DNA of 64,000 nt from Hippopus hippopus (lineage: Eukaryota; Mollusca; Bivalvia; Cardiida; Cardiidae). Where the stretch lies: assembly GCA_946811185.2 (NCBI GenBank), contig OX328099.1:15775859-15839858 (forward strand), written 5' to 3'. Each line of letters starts with the position of its first letter. Position 1 is the first letter of the stretch. Made by a program: the position numbers and the translations under genes. Positions 62,515 to 64,000 of this stretch are shown here, in pieces. The notes below the pieces were generated by a model. The model searched no databases. It saw only the letters and a program-made list of their open reading frames with translations, and was not told the DNA's origin.

Positions 62515-62690
62515 GAAGAAGGGTTTTGAAAACATTGTGGGGAAAGGAGAAAATGCTGGTAACCAGCATTTTCTCCTTTTCCCCACAAGGTTTTCTACTC
62601 TATCAAATACAATTCTCATTATTTGAGCTACAAATAATTTGTCGTCTTCAATACTGTCAGTTAGGGCCAGTTTAATATTTTTCGTCTGCC
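62515..62690 (-). mobile_element. Family A MITE, reversed
   Basis: TTAA (62511-62514) then ACCTTTACCAGAAGAAGGGT. The central palindrome around GCTGGTAACCAGC is near perfect over about 60 bp. The far end is decayed after AATTTGTCGTCTTC. Confidence 0.87.
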
Positions 62691-62904
62691 CTAAAGTGAT
62701 ATTCTTTGGCGTGGGAAGGATTAGTGACAGCTACAGCAGGAACAAGCGTTATTTATCTTCTATTTATAAATGTCGTCTGCAAGAGACACCATCATGCATT
62801 TCAAAGATATTGGAACTGTCTGTGAAGATATGTGATCTAACGAAAATCAGAACACTATTGAAGCATTTTAGCATCAAAAACGCTCTCGGTTGATTGTATG
62901 GACA

Positions 62905-63082
62905 GTGCAGGTCGAGATCAGTTTGTCTAAACTTTTGCTATAGGTCAATTTTATGCATGTCAAAGGATTATATAGACTACGTTATGATTCAGTTGGTTGT
63001 TCCTTTATGGATCCGTTATTACGATGTATGTGATGACTTGCTTGGTACAATGCTTCACTGGGGTGCATGAAACCCTCTTTTA
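62905..63082 (-). mobile_element. Family C MITE, truncated
   Basis: AACTTTTGCTATAGGTCAAT, ATGCATGTCAAAGGATTATA and TGATGACTTGCTTGGTACAA are the reversed C interior. The outer end with GAGCC is missing. Confidence 0.7.
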
Positions 63083-63089
63083 CTTCTTA

Positions 63090-63510
63090 CCTTCATTTGT
63101 CAAGTCAAGTGATTTGTGAAAGTCTTTGAAAAGCTTTACTATAGACGGTTAATTACCTACTGAAATATAATTGCCGCACAACACTTACAAACATTCATGG
63201 GTAATATATAGTCAGTCGACATCATTGCACGCGAAAATATGGAGGTGGTAGACGCTTCCTGTTACACACAATATATCCTTTTGCCATACTGATTTTGCAG
63301 TATTATTAAAGTAAGTTCCAAACAATATCCGATGTCTTAAAGGGGGATTTTCAGATTTTTGAAATCTCACCAAACTTGAAAAATTAATCCATCACTGAAT
63401 TAAGTAGGCAATAGCTGGCAAACCATCAGTAAAGAACTAATACAAAAGTAAGAAAAATAACTTCTTTTCGATGATATTTCCTTAATGTGCTACGTAGCTT
63501 TTAAAGGTAT
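63090..63510. other. No feature recognised
   Basis: AT-rich intergenic sequence. Confidence 0.35.
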
Positions 63511-63519
63511 TTTTGAGGT

Positions 63520-63715
63520 GTCACGCCAGGGTTTCGCGAAGAACTGTGGGGATGTCTCATCATCAATAAATTTCGTCGATTACATGGATTTGTATTCAAA
63601 TTAGTACGATGACGTCATATCTCATCTCATCGAAATAGACGGAGTTACCGATTGCAACACGACCATTCCACAATCAAACGCCCAAAATTGCATTTTTCAC
63701 CGAAAGTACACGTAC
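63520..63715 (-). repeat. Repeat, inverse of 61022-61110
   Basis: On the - strand GTGCAATTTTGGGCGTTTGA and ATATGACGTCATCGTACTAA correspond to the + strand copy 2.5 kb upstream. Confidence 0.6.
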
Positions 63716-63745
63716 AGTTTCTTTACGATTGCAAAGAAAACATAT

Positions 63746-64000
63746 GAGCCATGCTCTGGCAAAAGGAGGCTTAATGCATCACCGTGAAACATGATATCGG
63801 CCCAAGTCAGCACATAATTATGGATCCATAACAGCCACTTTTTTAAATAACCGACTTAATAATGAGGTAGAATGGTCCTTTGACAAACAAAAAATTGACC
63901 GATAGCGAAAAGTTTCGGCCCAGGTCAGAGTCCGCGCAGGCTGACCTGGGTCGATACCTTTCGCAGATGCATTAAGCCCCCTTTTCACAGAGCATGGCTC
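63746..64000 (+). mobile_element. Family C MITE reaching the window end
   Basis: GAGCCATGCTCTGGCAAAAG to CACAGAGCATGGCTC at base 64000. The core lacks one arm (GGTCAGAGTCCGCGCAGG). Confidence 0.9.

Noticed and set aside
4092..62690. Central hairpins as rho-independent terminators or riboswitches
   Set aside because: They are interspersed repeat centres in eukaryotic DNA, found in both orientations and without relation to gene ends.

Overview
This window is nuclear DNA from an animal, most likely a heterodont bivalve mollusc. The evidence is spliced genes with GT-AG introns, AT-rich non-coding DNA, no prokaryotic gene packing, and repeat families I associate with clam and mussel genomes: tRNA-headed SINEs, Helitron-like elements with tandem cores, and short palindromic elements ending in GAGCCATGCTCTG. 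The species is an inference; the SINE and Helitron-like families are the strongest pointers.

Two host genes can be supported. ALG14 lies on the + strand at 15.56-22.42 kb with five coding exons and a 220-aa product. It is the membrane anchor of the UDP-GlcNAc transferase that adds the second sugar in N-glycan precursor assembly. On the - strand at 37.67-40.94 kb is a two-coding-exon gene for a 212-aa single-pass membrane protein whose membrane segment resembles KCNE potassium-channel beta subunits. Two further exon-like stretches (36.03 and 59.14 kb) are weak candidates. A zinc-knuckle remnant at 6.0 kb is probably an old retroelement fragment.

The largest mobile element is a Ty3/gypsy LTR retrotransposon on the - strand at 8.42-13.48 kb. 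It has near-identical 721-722-bp LTRs, a TAAC target-site duplication, a lysine-type primer binding site and a polypurine tract. Gag, protease and the front half of reverse transcriptase are deleted, and one frameshift lies between reverse transcriptase and RNase H; the RNase H-integrase frame is otherwise open.

Most of the rest is repeats, and I name the families here for reference. Family A: about 220 bp, TTAA-flanked, CCCTTTACC termini, central hairpin, over 30 copies, at least one in every ALG14 intron. Family B: about 205-230 bp, TTAA-flanked, CCCTTA termini, central hairpin. Family C: about 250-280 bp, GAGCCATGCTCTG termini. Family D: about 268 bp with about 100-bp inverted arms. Family E: about 190 bp, termini like GTCCGTATTCACCAACTATT. 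Family F: about 370-390 bp, termini like GGTTTCACGAAAAAACTTAAG. There are also SINEs, three Helitron-like elements, a nested hAT-like pair near 3 kb, a decayed satellite array at 30.7-33.1 kb, and a cluster of long fold-back sequences at 40-45 kb.

I found no CRISPR array, operon, rRNA, intact tRNA gene or clear novel enzymatic system. The most unusual signals concern repeat evolution: families B, C and D share one ancestral hairpin core with compensatory base changes, and chimeric B/C copies sit inside a 1.45-kb inverted repeat.
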